Assembly: GCF_049943125.1 (NCBI RefSeq)
Contig: NZ_CP188040.1
Coordinates: 310,001-374,000, forward strand
Direction: 5' to 3'
DNA: 64,000 nucleotides
Source: JAEXZL01 sp049943125
GTDB lineage: Bacteria; Bacillota; Clostridia; Clostridiales; Clostridiaceae
The first letter of the stretch is position 1; each line of letters begins with the position of its first letter. Below are positions 33,535 to 41,850 of this stretch, piece by piece. A model generated the notes under the pieces. The model was not told where the DNA came from. It did not search any database and saw only the letters and a list, made by a program, of their open reading frames with translations. A program made the position numbers and the translations under genes.

Positions 33535-34617
33535 CTAAAGCACCTCGTCTTCGTATATTTTTGCTTCTTCTTCTCCCCTAAGAACTCTTAAAGCTCCCAT
33601 AGCCAAAGATTCCATCTCATTTTCTCCAGGTACAACCTCCACCTCTGCAATAAAGGATACTCTTTCCTCAATCCACGACATAAGGAGCTTTCCATGGGCT
33701 AGGCCTCCAGTTATTATAATTCTGTCCACCTTTCCCTTTAGAACCGTTGCCATGGCTGCAATTTCTTTACTTATCTGATAGGCCATAGCTTTAAAAATGA
33801 GCTCAGCCTCCTCATCTTCTTTTTCAATCCTTGCTACAACCTCTCTTGCATCATTAGTACCTAAATAACCAAGAAGACCTCCTTCTCTTGTGAGCTTTTT
33901 CTTAATCTCACCCTGTGTATATCTTCCACTAAAGCATAGCCTTACCAACTCTCCTGCCGGAACATCACCAGCTCTCTCTGGAGATAATGGTCCACCTTCA
34001 TTAGCATTATTCACATCTAATATTCTTCCTCTATAAACAGGAGCTATAGATATACCTCCTCCTAGATGTGCTACTATAAATGAAGCCTCCTTAAAGTCCA
34101 TGTTAATTTTATCACAAATCTTCCTTGCTGTCGCCTTTATGTTAAGAGCATGAACTAAGGACCTTCTCTTTATTCCTGGGAGGCCTGAAAGCCTAGCCTC
34201 CTCTAAGAACTCATCAACAGCTACGGGATCCACTATATATGCAGGTATGTTTAATTTCTTTGCAATATCATTGGCAATGATTCCACCAAGATTTGAAGCG
34301 TGCTGCCCCTGATAGCCTATCTTTAAATCTTCAATCATAGCTTCAGTAACCATATAGGTTCCCCCAGACATAGGTCTTAATAATCCGCCTCTTCCCACAA
34401 TAGCTTTAAGTCTTCCCATATCAAGGTCCTGCACCTTTAACCAATCAAGTATTACCTCTGACCTCATATCCTTCTGATGATAAATCTCCTCAAAGCCCTT
34501 AAGACTATCCTTTGAATGAATAAGATTTTCTACTTTGATGCACTCTTGTCCATTATATAAAGCAATTTTAGTGGATGTAGAGCCAGGATTTATAGCTAAT
34601 ATTAAATTGTCCTCCAC
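33535..34617 (-). CDS. buk: Butyrate kinase (first copy)
   Basis: A 360-residue acetokinase-family enzyme with INPGSTSTKIALYN, HLGGGISIAP and the C-terminal IITGGLAHGKLL. A GTG at 34617 with GGGGGG upstream is chosen; an in-frame ATG at 34665 has no ribosome binding site. It is the first gene of the buk-ptb-buk operon. The tandem kinase pair with one Ptb is less common than the simple ptb-buk order. Confidence 0.94.
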   Translation of the reverse strand: MEDNLILAINPGSTSTKIALYNGQECIKVENLIHSKDSLKGFEEIYHQKDMRSEVILDWLKVQDLDMGRLKAIVGRGGLLRPMSGGTYMVTEAMIEDLKIGYQGQHASNLGGIIANDIAKKLNIPAYIVDPVAVDEFLEEARLSGLPGIKRRSLVHALNIKATARKICDKINMDFKEASFIVAHLGGGISIAPVYRGRILDVNNANEGGPLSPERAGDVPAGELVRLCFSGRYTQGEIKKKLTREGGLLGYLGTNDAREVVARIEKEDEEAELIFKAMAYQISKEIAAMATVLKGKVDRIIITGGLAHGKLLMSWIEERVSFIAEVEVVPGENEMESLAMGALRVLRGEEEAKIYEDEVL

Positions 34618-34704
34618 AATATACCCCCCATAACTTTTAAGTGATAACGTATACTTTAAATACATTCCTATTTTAGCAAATTATTCTAATAAACAAAATA
34701 GGTT

Positions 34705-34737
34705 TTAAAAATCCCTCACTTTATCTGTGAGGGATTG
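34705..34737 (-). terminator. Terminator after the FAD dehydrogenase gene
   Basis: AATCCCTCAC and GTGAGGGATT form a perfect 10-bp stem with a 7-base loop, followed on the minus strand by TTTAAAA. On the plus strand a T run follows after three bases, so it may act in both directions. Confidence 0.75.
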
Positions 34738-34789
34738 TTATTTTTTTCCTACTTCATCGATATATTTTTTAGTTTATTAATTATATATT

Positions 34790-36400
34790 TTACAATCCGA
34801 TAAATTTATTACTATATTTTTCAATTATTCTCTCTGCCACCTTAAGACCATCAACTGCTGCAGATATTATACCTCCAGCATAACCAGCTCCTTCTCCACA
34901 GGGAAATAAGCCACTTATGGATATGCTCTCTAAAGCTTCGTTTCTTGTTATTCTCACAGGGGCTGAGGTACGAGTTTCTATTCCTGTTAGTACTGCTCCA
35001 TAGTCTCCAAACCCCTTTATCTTTCTGTCAAAGTCCTTAAAGGCTTCCTTCATTGCACCAGTAACATAAGAAGGGAGAAGGTTATTAAGATTTGTAAAGC
35101 GATAACCTGGCTTATAGCTAGGCTTAACAGTTAACAGCTTACTTCCAGTTTTATCTTCAAGAAAATCTCCTAAAAGCTGTACTGGTGCTGAATAATCCTC
35201 TCCACCCAGCTTATAAGCTAATGCTTCATAATGCCTCTGAAACTCCATTCCTCTTAAGGGAGAATTTCCTGGGAAATCCTCTGAGGAAACAGTTACTACT
35301 ATTGCAGAATTAGCATTTTCTTCTTCTCTAGCATGATAGCTCATACCGTTAGAAACTACTGTATTCTTTTCTGAGGCTGCAGCTACCACTACTCCACCAG
35401 GACACATGCAGAAGGAATAGACTCCTCTATTAAAGGTAGGACTTGTGTAGGTTAATCTATAGTCAGCAGCCTTCAGCCTTGGGTGACCCGCAAAGCTTCC
35501 ATATTGCGCCTTATCTATTAGCTCCTGAGGATGCTCCACTCTTAAGCCTATAGCAAAAGCCTTCTCCTCTAAAAAAACACCTTCTTTATATAGCATTTCA
35601 TAGGTATCTCTGGAGCTATGGCCTATGGCAAGAATTAAAACCTCACAAGGAATTTCTTCTCCATTAACTATAATGGAATATAGCTTTCCATCCTTTTTAT
35701 TAATCTTCTCTAGTTTAGAATTAAATCTCACCTCACCGCCAAGAGCTATAATTTCATTTCTTAGGCTAGCTACAACCTTCTTAAGAATATCTGTTCCCAC
35801 ATGAGGCTTACCCATATAAGTTATCTCCTCTGGAGCACCAGCATCAGCCATGGCTCTTAGTATATAGCTGCATCTTTTATCCTTAATTCTTGTAGTAAGC
35901 TTCCCATCAGAAAAGGTTCCAGCGCCTCCTTCTCCAAACTGAACATTGGACTCAGGATTAAGCTCTCCTCCACCCCAAAACCTTTCTACAGTTTTGCTTC
36001 TATCATCTACGTTTTCTCCTCTTTCTACAACTAAAGGAGAGTACCCCTCTCTAGCAAGCTTCAGGGCAGCAAATAATCCTGCAGGCCCTGTGCCTACTAC
36101 AACTGGTCTCTTATGAAGCCTCTCCTCCCCCATAACATAACTGCTCTCTTCAAGTCTATCTTCTAAAACTACATCCCTATCCTTAACCTTCCTTATGATA
36201 GCTTCTTCTTTATCAGAATCAACCTCTATACAATAATTAAATTTAATAGAAGCTTTTTTTCTCGCATCTATAGACTCCTTAATTATTCTAACTTCTTTAA
36301 TATCCTCAATAGGTATCCTTAGTTTTTTTGCAGCTTTATTCTTCAATTCTTCCACAGGCTCGTTAATATCCAAAATTAAATTGTTTATCCTTATTGTCAT
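34790..36400 (-). CDS. FAD-dependent dehydrogenase of the COG2509 type
   Basis: A 536-residue flavoprotein of unknown reaction. An N-terminal domain of about 90 residues (NLILDINEPVEELKNKAAKK) precedes the FAD motif VVVGTGPAGLFAALKLA near residue 100. FGEGGAGTFSDGKLTTR and, near the end, FPCGEGAGYAGGIISAAVDG are hallmarks of this uncharacterised family, common in anaerobes. It is a single gene between terminators, upstream of the buk-ptb-buk operon. Confidence 0.88.
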   Translation of the reverse strand: MTIRINNLILDINEPVEELKNKAAKKLRIPIEDIKEVRIIKESIDARKKASIKFNYCIEVDSDKEEAIIRKVKDRDVVLEDRLEESSYVMGEERLHKRPVVVGTGPAGLFAALKLAREGYSPLVVERGENVDDRSKTVERFWGGGELNPESNVQFGEGGAGTFSDGKLTTRIKDKRCSYILRAMADAGAPEEITYMGKPHVGTDILKKVVASLRNEIIALGGEVRFNSKLEKINKKDGKLYSIIVNGEEIPCEVLILAIGHSSRDTYEMLYKEGVFLEEKAFAIGLRVEHPQELIDKAQYGSFAGHPRLKAADYRLTYTSPTFNRGVYSFCMCPGGVVVAAASEKNTVVSNGMSYHAREEENANSAIVVTVSSEDFPGNSPLRGMEFQRHYEALAYKLGGEDYSAPVQLLGDFLEDKTGSKLLTVKPSYKPGYRFTNLNNLLPSYVTGAMKEAFKDFDRKIKGFGDYGAVLTGIETRTSAPVRITRNEALESISISGLFPCGEGAGYAGGIISAAVDGLKVAERIIEKYSNKFIGL

Positions 36401-36416
36401 TAGTATTCACCTCACT

Positions 36417-36451
36417 AAAACAGCTTGAAAAGCATAAAGCCTTCAAGCTGT
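36417..36451 (-). terminator. Terminator after cdaR
   Basis: CAGCTTGAA and TTCAAGCTG pair around a 12-base loop and are followed on the minus strand by TTTTAG. It lies 24 bases downstream of the ybbR/cdaR stop. Confidence 0.75.
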
Positions 36452-36474
36452 ATAAATTGTTTATAATTTTATCT

Positions 36475-37695
36475 TTATTGAGCATTTATTGTGATGTTCA
36501 CCAGTTCAGGAGTGTAATTCACTATCCTAATATCACTCTTAGCTGTTGTAACAGTGATGGAAAGTTCATGAGCACCCTCTCTAAGTCCAGCGGCATTTAC
36601 CTCTACCTTGAAATCCTCCGCTGTAACACCTTCCATTATAGATGCTTCTGCCTCTGCCAATATGGTTACTTGTGGCGTTCCTAGCTCACTGCTTAAACCT
36701 TCTGATAGATTAATTATAGAAATAGGTACTGTAAAGGTCTTTTGCACCTTTTCCACAGTATTAATTTTCACCAAAACTGTAGAATTATCCTCTACTAAGG
36801 ATATTTTGTCTGCAATCACAAGTTTCGCCTTCACTTCCCCATTTTCCGATAGCTTAGAAAGATCTATGGGCTCTGTATCTATAGAGGTTAATGAATTAAG
36901 GACTTCCTCATCACCTATCACTTCTACCTTTTGAGGAGTTACCTCTATGCTTTTCAGCTGTAGTCCAGGGGGCAGCTCTCCTTGAGTTTTAACATTTACA
37001 GTTAGGAATTTTGACTGCCTTATGGGTACAGTTACTGAAACGTTGGTAGGCTCTACAGTAACATTATTGACAAAATTGAAATTTTCATCTACTGGCTGTA
37101 GATTAAGACTTACCGTTTGATCACTTTCTGCATTGCTAATTTCCCCCCTGGCCAGGAGGTACTTTACCCTGTTAACATAGGTAGAAGGTCCTGATATCTG
37201 GGCGGAGGTAGGTGTAAGCTGCGGTTCACCAGCATAGGAGCCTGTTTGTGTATTAACATCTATATCAGGATAAACAGGTACATCCTTCAAAGCATATTCA
37301 TCAACATCAATTTTCACCATAATGGACCCGGTATTATTCTTTACATTAATATTTCTTGGATAGCTCGATATATCAGCTCTTATCTCATTTACACCCTTCT
37401 GAAGAAAATAGGCACTCAAATCAGCTTCCACTCTAAAGTCCTCCGCCTTAACATTATAAATAATTGAGGTAGGTCCTTCAATAGTCAAGGTAACAGCTAT
37501 ATCCTGCTCAGGAGATAAAATTAGATTTTGATTTTCAATAAGTTTATCTTCATTAATAAACCTAACTTCTACACCATCTATTTCTCGAGTCGTTGTAGGA
37601 TTTTCTATATTTGTTACATACAACCATAGTGCAAAAGCAAAAACCACACACAATATTCTTACGATGATATCTTGCCTTTTTGTTGTGTCAGCCAC
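36475..37695 (-). CDS. cdaR: YbbR-domain protein, CdaA regulator
   Basis: A 406-residue protein with one N-terminal membrane helix (IIVRILCVVFAFALWLYV) and four YbbR repeats on the outside. Each repeat has the pattern ...VxVxGPxxxI...VxxxxVxAxxDLS; LTIEGPTSIIYNVKAEDF and ISGPSTYVNRVKYL mark the first two. It overlaps the cdaA gene by 37 bases. CdaR is known in Firmicutes to modulate the diadenylate cyclase CdaA at the membrane. Confidence 0.92.
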   Translation of the reverse strand: MADTTKRQDIIVRILCVVFAFALWLYVTNIENPTTTREIDGVEVRFINEDKLIENQNLILSPEQDIAVTLTIEGPTSIIYNVKAEDFRVEADLSAYFLQKGVNEIRADISSYPRNINVKNNTGSIMVKIDVDEYALKDVPVYPDIDVNTQTGSYAGEPQLTPTSAQISGPSTYVNRVKYLLARGEISNAESDQTVSLNLQPVDENFNFVNNVTVEPTNVSVTVPIRQSKFLTVNVKTQGELPPGLQLKSIEVTPQKVEVIGDEEVLNSLTSIDTEPIDLSKLSENGEVKAKLVIADKISLVEDNSTVLVKINTVEKVQKTFTVPISIINLSEGLSSELGTPQVTILAEAEASIMEGVTAEDFKVEVNAAGLREGAHELSITVTTAKSDIRIVNYTPELVNITINAQ

Positions 37696-38516
37696 ATTTT
37701 CACCCTCTCTCCCAAGGTCTTTACTCTCTTCTTCCGTCTATTTTTCATTATCTTAAGGAGTACATCCTTTAGTCTATCTCTATCATAATTTCTTGATAAT
37801 CTACCATTAGCAGCAAGAGAGATTGTTCCAGTTTCCTCAGAAACTATTATTACTAATGCATCTGAGGTCTCTGAAAGACCTATAGCAGCTCTGTGCCTGG
37901 TACCTAATTTTTTGTTAATCTCAGTGCTACTGGTTAATGGTAGTACACAGCCTGAAGCTATGATTCTATCATTTCTTATGATTGTTGCTCCATCATGAAG
38001 AGGAGTATTTACTACAAATATATTTTCTAAAAGTGCTGAGGAAACCACAGCATCTATTGAAATTCCATTCATAATTATTTCACCGAGGCCAGTGGACTGT
38101 TCAATGGCAATTAAAGCCCCTGTCTTTGTAATAGATAGATTTTCTACAGCATTTACAATTTCTGTTATAACCTTATCTCTAAGCTCGTCATCCTCAATAG
38201 GATGTATATCATTAAAGGCACTTCTTCCTATATGTTCTAAAGCTCTTCTTATCTCTGGCTGAAAAATAATTATAACAGACAAAACACCTATGGTAATTGT
38301 TTTATTAAGTATTACATTTACAGTGGTAAGATTTAACATGGCGCTAATAGGAATTAAGGCAACAATTAATAAAATACCCTTTAAAAGCTGTACTGCCCTT
38401 GTTTCCTTTAACAGCATATAGCCCTTATAAAATATATAAGATACCACAGCAATGTCTAACACACTCCATATTGTAATGTTCTTTATGATGTTAACAAATA
38501 CATTTATAATATCCAC
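37659..38516 (-). CDS. cdaA: Diadenylate cyclase CdaA
   Basis: A 285-residue membrane enzyme that makes cyclic di-AMP from two ATP. Three N-terminal helices (about residues 10-80) are followed by the DAC domain, with the catalytic DGATIIRNDRI and RHRAAIGLSE motifs and the late TGTISLAANGRLSR. It is the first gene of cdaA-cdaR. The third gene of the widely conserved cdaA-cdaR-glmM cluster is not next to it; glmM lies at 5391-6740 on the same strand. Confidence 0.95.
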   Translation of the reverse strand: MDIINVFVNIIKNITIWSVLDIAVVSYIFYKGYMLLKETRAVQLLKGILLIVALIPISAMLNLTTVNVILNKTITIGVLSVIIIFQPEIRRALEHIGRSAFNDIHPIEDDELRDKVITEIVNAVENLSITKTGALIAIEQSTGLGEIIMNGISIDAVVSSALLENIFVVNTPLHDGATIIRNDRIIASGCVLPLTSSTEINKKLGTRHRAAIGLSETSDALVIIVSEETGTISLAANGRLSRNYDRDRLKDVLLKIMKNRRKKRVKTLGERVKMWLTQQKGKISS

Positions 38517-38654
38517 TCATCTCACCTCAGTCCTTTGTTACATTTTCAATTATACACTATATCTTTTCTCCTTAGTACAGTAAAAGTAAATTTTAAATAA
38601 TATTAAAATATCTTTCTGAATATATATTATAAACAAATATAAAGGAGGATAATT

Positions 38655-39719
38655 ATGAACGGTGAAGAAAATCCTAATAAAAGTACACTAGAATCTAACA
38701 ATAGTAAAAAATACAAAGAATATATTAAGTCCTATAATATTATTATAACAATATTAATAGCCCTATTTATTTATGTATTAGTGCTGGCTCTTAATAACAA
38801 AAGCATCACTTTAAGCTTTTTTAAAGAAGATAATCATGGTCTAGACAGCTACATGAAAAATATACATACCTTAAACAACAACCTTTATAGCGCTGTGGAC
38901 AAAGAAACCTTCAATGTTGAAAAAGCTCTTGAAATAATTCCCATTACAGTTTCAGGACTCTCTGAGATAAAGGAAGAGCTTAATTCCCCTTCAAAAAGAC
39001 AGGCTCTCCAGGAGGAGGAATTAGGAACCTATATTGACAGCTTGGAAAAAGGAATAAATAACAACATTAATTTTTTAAACCAGCTGGCCCTCTGCTTTGA
39101 AAATCCTGATGCACAGGATATATCTGCTTCTTTCACTCAACTTACAGAGTATAAAAACACCTTCTTAGAAAATTATTCTGAAGTTACAGCTAAGAATAAG
39201 AAAATAGGAGACCTTCAAAAGGGTGAGGAATTTTTTTCCCTATCACTTACCTATCTTAATGAAATAATAAAGCTTAATAGAGAAACTAATATTCTAGTTT
39301 CTCAAAGAAATGATTTTTTACTCTCTATAGATAGTATCGTATCGGATTTCAAAAAATTAAATACTGATTACAAGGAACCTCTTCAAAGAGTTAGAGAAGA
39401 TAATGGAAGCTTTCAAGGAATACTATCAGGAATCGACCGTGACAGCGAAGCCTTTGTAGCACTGTATCATGATTTAAATAATGTAGCTATACCCAAGGAT
39501 AGCATAGATGTTTTTAAGGCTCTTGAGAATTGCTTTTATAAATATAGCAACTATATACAAAATCTAAGAAAAGCTGTTTATGAAGAAAGTAAAGTTAAAG
39601 GAAAATATAAGGAGCAAGATATTCAAGAGCTTTATGAAGGATCTCAGGAGGACTTTAAGAATCTCCAGTCTTCTCTTAACACTTTTGAACTCACATATGC
39701 TGCTTATAAAGACAAATAA
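38655..39719 (+). CDS. Unknown membrane-anchored helical protein
   Basis: A 354-residue protein with AAAGGAGG before its start. One membrane helix (IIITILIALFIYVLVLAL, about residues 28-46) follows a polar N-terminus, and the remaining 300 residues look mostly alpha-helical, rich in Asp, Glu, Lys and Asn with long heptad-like stretches. No enzyme motif is visible. It is divergent from cdaA and precedes the SleB-like gene by about 95 bases. I do not recognise the family; an extracytoplasmic coiled-coil role at the cell envelope is possible. Confidence 0.75.
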   Translation: MNGEENPNKSTLESNNSKKYKEYIKSYNIIITILIALFIYVLVLALNNKSITLSFFKEDNHGLDSYMKNIHTLNNNLYSAVDKETFNVEKALEIIPITVSGLSEIKEELNSPSKRQALQEEELGTYIDSLEKGINNNINFLNQLALCFENPDAQDISASFTQLTEYKNTFLENYSEVTAKNKKIGDLQKGEEFFSLSLTYLNEIIKLNRETNILVSQRNDFLLSIDSIVSDFKKLNTDYKEPLQRVREDNGSFQGILSGIDRDSEAFVALYHDLNNVAIPKDSIDVFKALENCFYKYSNYIQNLRKAVYEESKVKGKYKEQDIQELYEGSQEDFKNLQSSLNTFELTYAAYKDK

Positions 39720-39813
39720 GTCCAATTTCTATGGAATTAATTAGCCATAATGAATGAAAAACTTAAAATAGGAGAATATATCTTATAGCAGTGCAATTAA
39801 AAGGAGGTTTTTT

Positions 39814-40437
39814 ATGAAAAAACAGAATTATGCACTCATCCTAAAAGGAGTTATAATTGCTCTAACACTGGGTTTTACACCTAAGGCTGAGGCTAAGATT
39901 CTTACAACAGATTTCTCTAACACCCTTGAAATTGACTACTATAACCATAGTGAAGGAGACAGAGCAACAATCTCTACTAAAGAGAGCTCTCAGGATTCTG
40001 TTAAGCTATACCAAGAAATTAATGAAACAGTGCAGGTTTTCTCCTGTGCTTCCTCTTCTCGCAAGGTCTATGTTTCTAATAACGACATAGAGCTGATGAG
40101 CAGGGTAGTATTCAGAGAGAGTAGAGGAGAACCCTATGAAGGTAAAATAGCTGTAGCATCTGTAATCTTAAATCGCGCACTGAACCCACAATTTCCCTCA
40201 ACTATTGAAGGAGTAATATGTCAAAAAAATGCATTTTCCTGTGTTAAAAACGGGCAAATTTCTGCTACTCCCGATGAAAGCTGCTATAAAGCAGTGAGAG
40301 ATGCGCTGCAGGGAATAGACCCCACTGGGGAGGCATTATTCTTCTATAATCCAAGAACTTCTACCTCTTCATGGATGATAAACACAGCCAAGGAAAATCA
40401 AATCACCATTGGAAATCACGTATTCTTCAAAAAATAA
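39814..40437 (+). CDS. Cell-wall hydrolase of the SleB/CwlJ family
   Basis: A 207-residue protein with an N-terminal signal sequence (LKGVIIALTLGFTPKAEA) and a C-terminal hydrolase_2 domain: NNDIELMSRVVFRESRGEP, where the Glu of FRES is the predicted catalytic residue, then GKIAVASVILNRAL and the closing GNHVFFKK. Such enzymes are lytic transglycosylase-like muramidases that degrade spore-cortex peptidoglycan during germination. It has no peptidoglycan-binding domain, so it is closer to CwlJ in build, though with a signal peptide like SleB. AGGAGG precedes the start. Confidence 0.87.
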   Translation: MKKQNYALILKGVIIALTLGFTPKAEAKILTTDFSNTLEIDYYNHSEGDRATISTKESSQDSVKLYQEINETVQVFSCASSSRKVYVSNNDIELMSRVVFRESRGEPYEGKIAVASVILNRALNPQFPSTIEGVICQKNAFSCVKNGQISATPDESCYKAVRDALQGIDPTGEALFFYNPRTSTSSWMINTAKENQITIGNHVFFKK

Positions 40438-40466
40438 AAATAGGAGAGATAATTTCTCTCCTATTT
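40436..40466 (+). terminator. Bidirectional terminator between SleB-like and trxB-like genes
   Basis: AATAGGAGAGA and TCTCTCCTATT form a perfect 11-bp stem with a 4-5 base loop. A T-rich stretch follows on each strand (TTTCTAATTT on plus, TTTTATTTTTT on minus), serving both convergent genes. Confidence 0.8.
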
Positions 40467-40485
40467 CTAATTTAAACATGTAATT

Positions 40486-41355
40486 CTACAGCTTTTCTCT
40501 CTTAAGCTTATCTAGATAAGCGCTGGCACTTATAGCCGCAATAAGCCCTTCTCCTGCTGCTTTTATATACTGGTATGGCTTTCCTACACAGTCTCCTGCT
40601 GCAAAGCAACCAGGAATACTTGTGCTCATTAATCTATCCACTGCAATGTGGTTATCTTCAATCCTTAATCCAGGAACTAGCTGACCAGGAGAAATACTAT
40701 CCCTTAACACAAATATACCGTCAACTGATAGTTTTTGGTTTTTCAATACCAGGTGAGTAACTCTATCTTCACCCTCTATCTTCATAGGCTTATCTTTAAT
40801 TACCTCAATAGATGGAACAAGCTTTAAATCACCTGAATACATGGGTATGTAATAAAGCTTTGAGGCAAGCTCGCTAACATAATTAGCTTCTTCCTCGGCT
40901 TCTTTATTATAACCAATTATAGCCACGGTCTTTCCTTTGTATAAGGGAGCATCACAGGTAGCACAATAACCAACACCCCTGCCTATATATTCCTCTTCTC
41001 CTGGGAAGGGTCTAGTATATTCTATTCCTGTAGCTAAAATAACCGTCTTAACTTCATAGATAACATCATTAACCATAAGAGCAAAATAGTCTCCCATGGC
41101 ATAAACATTATTAATTCTCTCAGGAACTATTTCAATATTCATAGATCTTATATGCTCCTGAAAACTGTCCTTTAGCTCATTACCGGAGACATTAATAAAA
41201 CCCAAGTAGTTGTTGATCTTTTCTGCTCTTGTAACCTTGGCACTTAAATCCTCATGACCAAAAACTATGATATTTTTGTTTCTTATCTTCCCGTTTATTG
41301 CTGCAGACAATCCCGCAGGTCCAGTTCCTATAATCCCAATGTCATATCTTTCCAA
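40486..41355 (-). CDS. Thioredoxin reductase-like flavoprotein without NADPH motifs (FFTR-like)
   Basis: A 289-residue flavoprotein with the FAD motif IGIIGTGPAGLSAA-like start (residues 7-19), the redox CATC pair (131-134) and the C-terminal FAAGDC. Ordinary NADPH thioredoxin reductases have GGGNxAxEEA and HRRxxFR; here these positions read GYNKEAEEEA (148-157) and PMYSGDLK (171-178). Loss of both motifs is the mark of the ferredoxin-dependent flavin thioredoxin reductase described in clostridia. It follows trxA by 20 bases and is the last gene of the pair. Electron donation by ferredoxin is inferred from that family, not shown here. Confidence 0.85.
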   Translation of the reverse strand: MERYDIGIIGTGPAGLSAAINGKIRNKNIIVFGHEDLSAKVTRAEKINNYLGFINVSGNELKDSFQEHIRSMNIEIVPERINNVYAMGDYFALMVNDVIYEVKTVILATGIEYTRPFPGEEEYIGRGVGYCATCDAPLYKGKTVAIIGYNKEAEEEANYVSELASKLYYIPMYSGDLKLVPSIEVIKDKPMKIEGEDRVTHLVLKNQKLSVDGIFVLRDSISPGQLVPGLRIEDNHIAVDRLMSTSIPGCFAAGDCVGKPYQYIKAAGEGLIAAISASAYLDKLKREKL

Positions 41356-41375
41356 AGTAATCTCCCCTAGTTTAA

Positions 41376-41690
41376 TTATATATGAAGTCTTATCATTTTC
41401 TCAATTTCATGCTTCGGTCTAAATCCAACTATTGTATCTACAACTACTCCATCCTTAAATATTATTAAGGTAGGTATGCTTGTTATCCTATATTTGCTGC
41501 TGATTTGAGGATTTTCATCTACCTCTACCTTTGCAAACTTTACTTCTGGAATTTCAGTTGCAAGACCCTCTATAATAGGGGATATCATCTTACAAGGTCC
41601 ACACCAGGTAGCCCAAAAATCTACTAAAGCAACTCCTTTATAATTTTCTACTTCATTCACAAAGTCATTATCTCCAACATGAATCAACAT
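41376..41690 (-). CDS. trxA: Thioredoxin
   Basis: A 104-residue thioredoxin with the standard active site WCGPC (Cys30, Cys33) in VDFWATWCGPCKMISP, the cis-proline loop SIPTLIIFKDG, and the final GFRPKHEIEKMI. It reduces protein disulfides in the cytoplasm and is the obvious partner of the flavoprotein encoded next. A dyad (41719-41733) lies between its promoter and ribosome binding site. Confidence 0.95.
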   Translation of the reverse strand: MLIHVGDNDFVNEVENYKGVALVDFWATWCGPCKMISPIIEGLATEIPEVKFAKVEVDENPQISSKYRITSIPTLIIFKDGVVVDTIVGFRPKHEIEKMIRLHI

Positions 41691-41718
41691 AATATAACCT
41701 CCATTTTTAAATATAACA

Positions 41719-41733
41719 TACCCCTCTGGGGTA
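41719..41733 (-). promoter_or_regulatory. TACCCC-3-GGGGTA dyad in the trxA promoter region
   Basis: TACCCCTCTGGGGTA is a perfect 6-bp inverted repeat with a 3-base centre, unusual in this AT-rich DNA. It lies 12 bases downstream of a TATAAT (41746-41751), which has a TTGACA upstream with a short 15-base spacer (41767-41772). TACCC...GGGTA dyads are typical of CsoR/CstR-family repressors, so copper or persulfide control of the thioredoxin pair is possible. Confidence 0.5.
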
Positions 41734-41850
41734 ACATATTTTTATATTATAGTATATTAAAACCCCTGTCAATGGACTGAGGTATTAATGCTAGTATATT
41801 ATATATCCTTATAATAATCTAATAGTTTATTATCCTTAATAAAAAATTAA

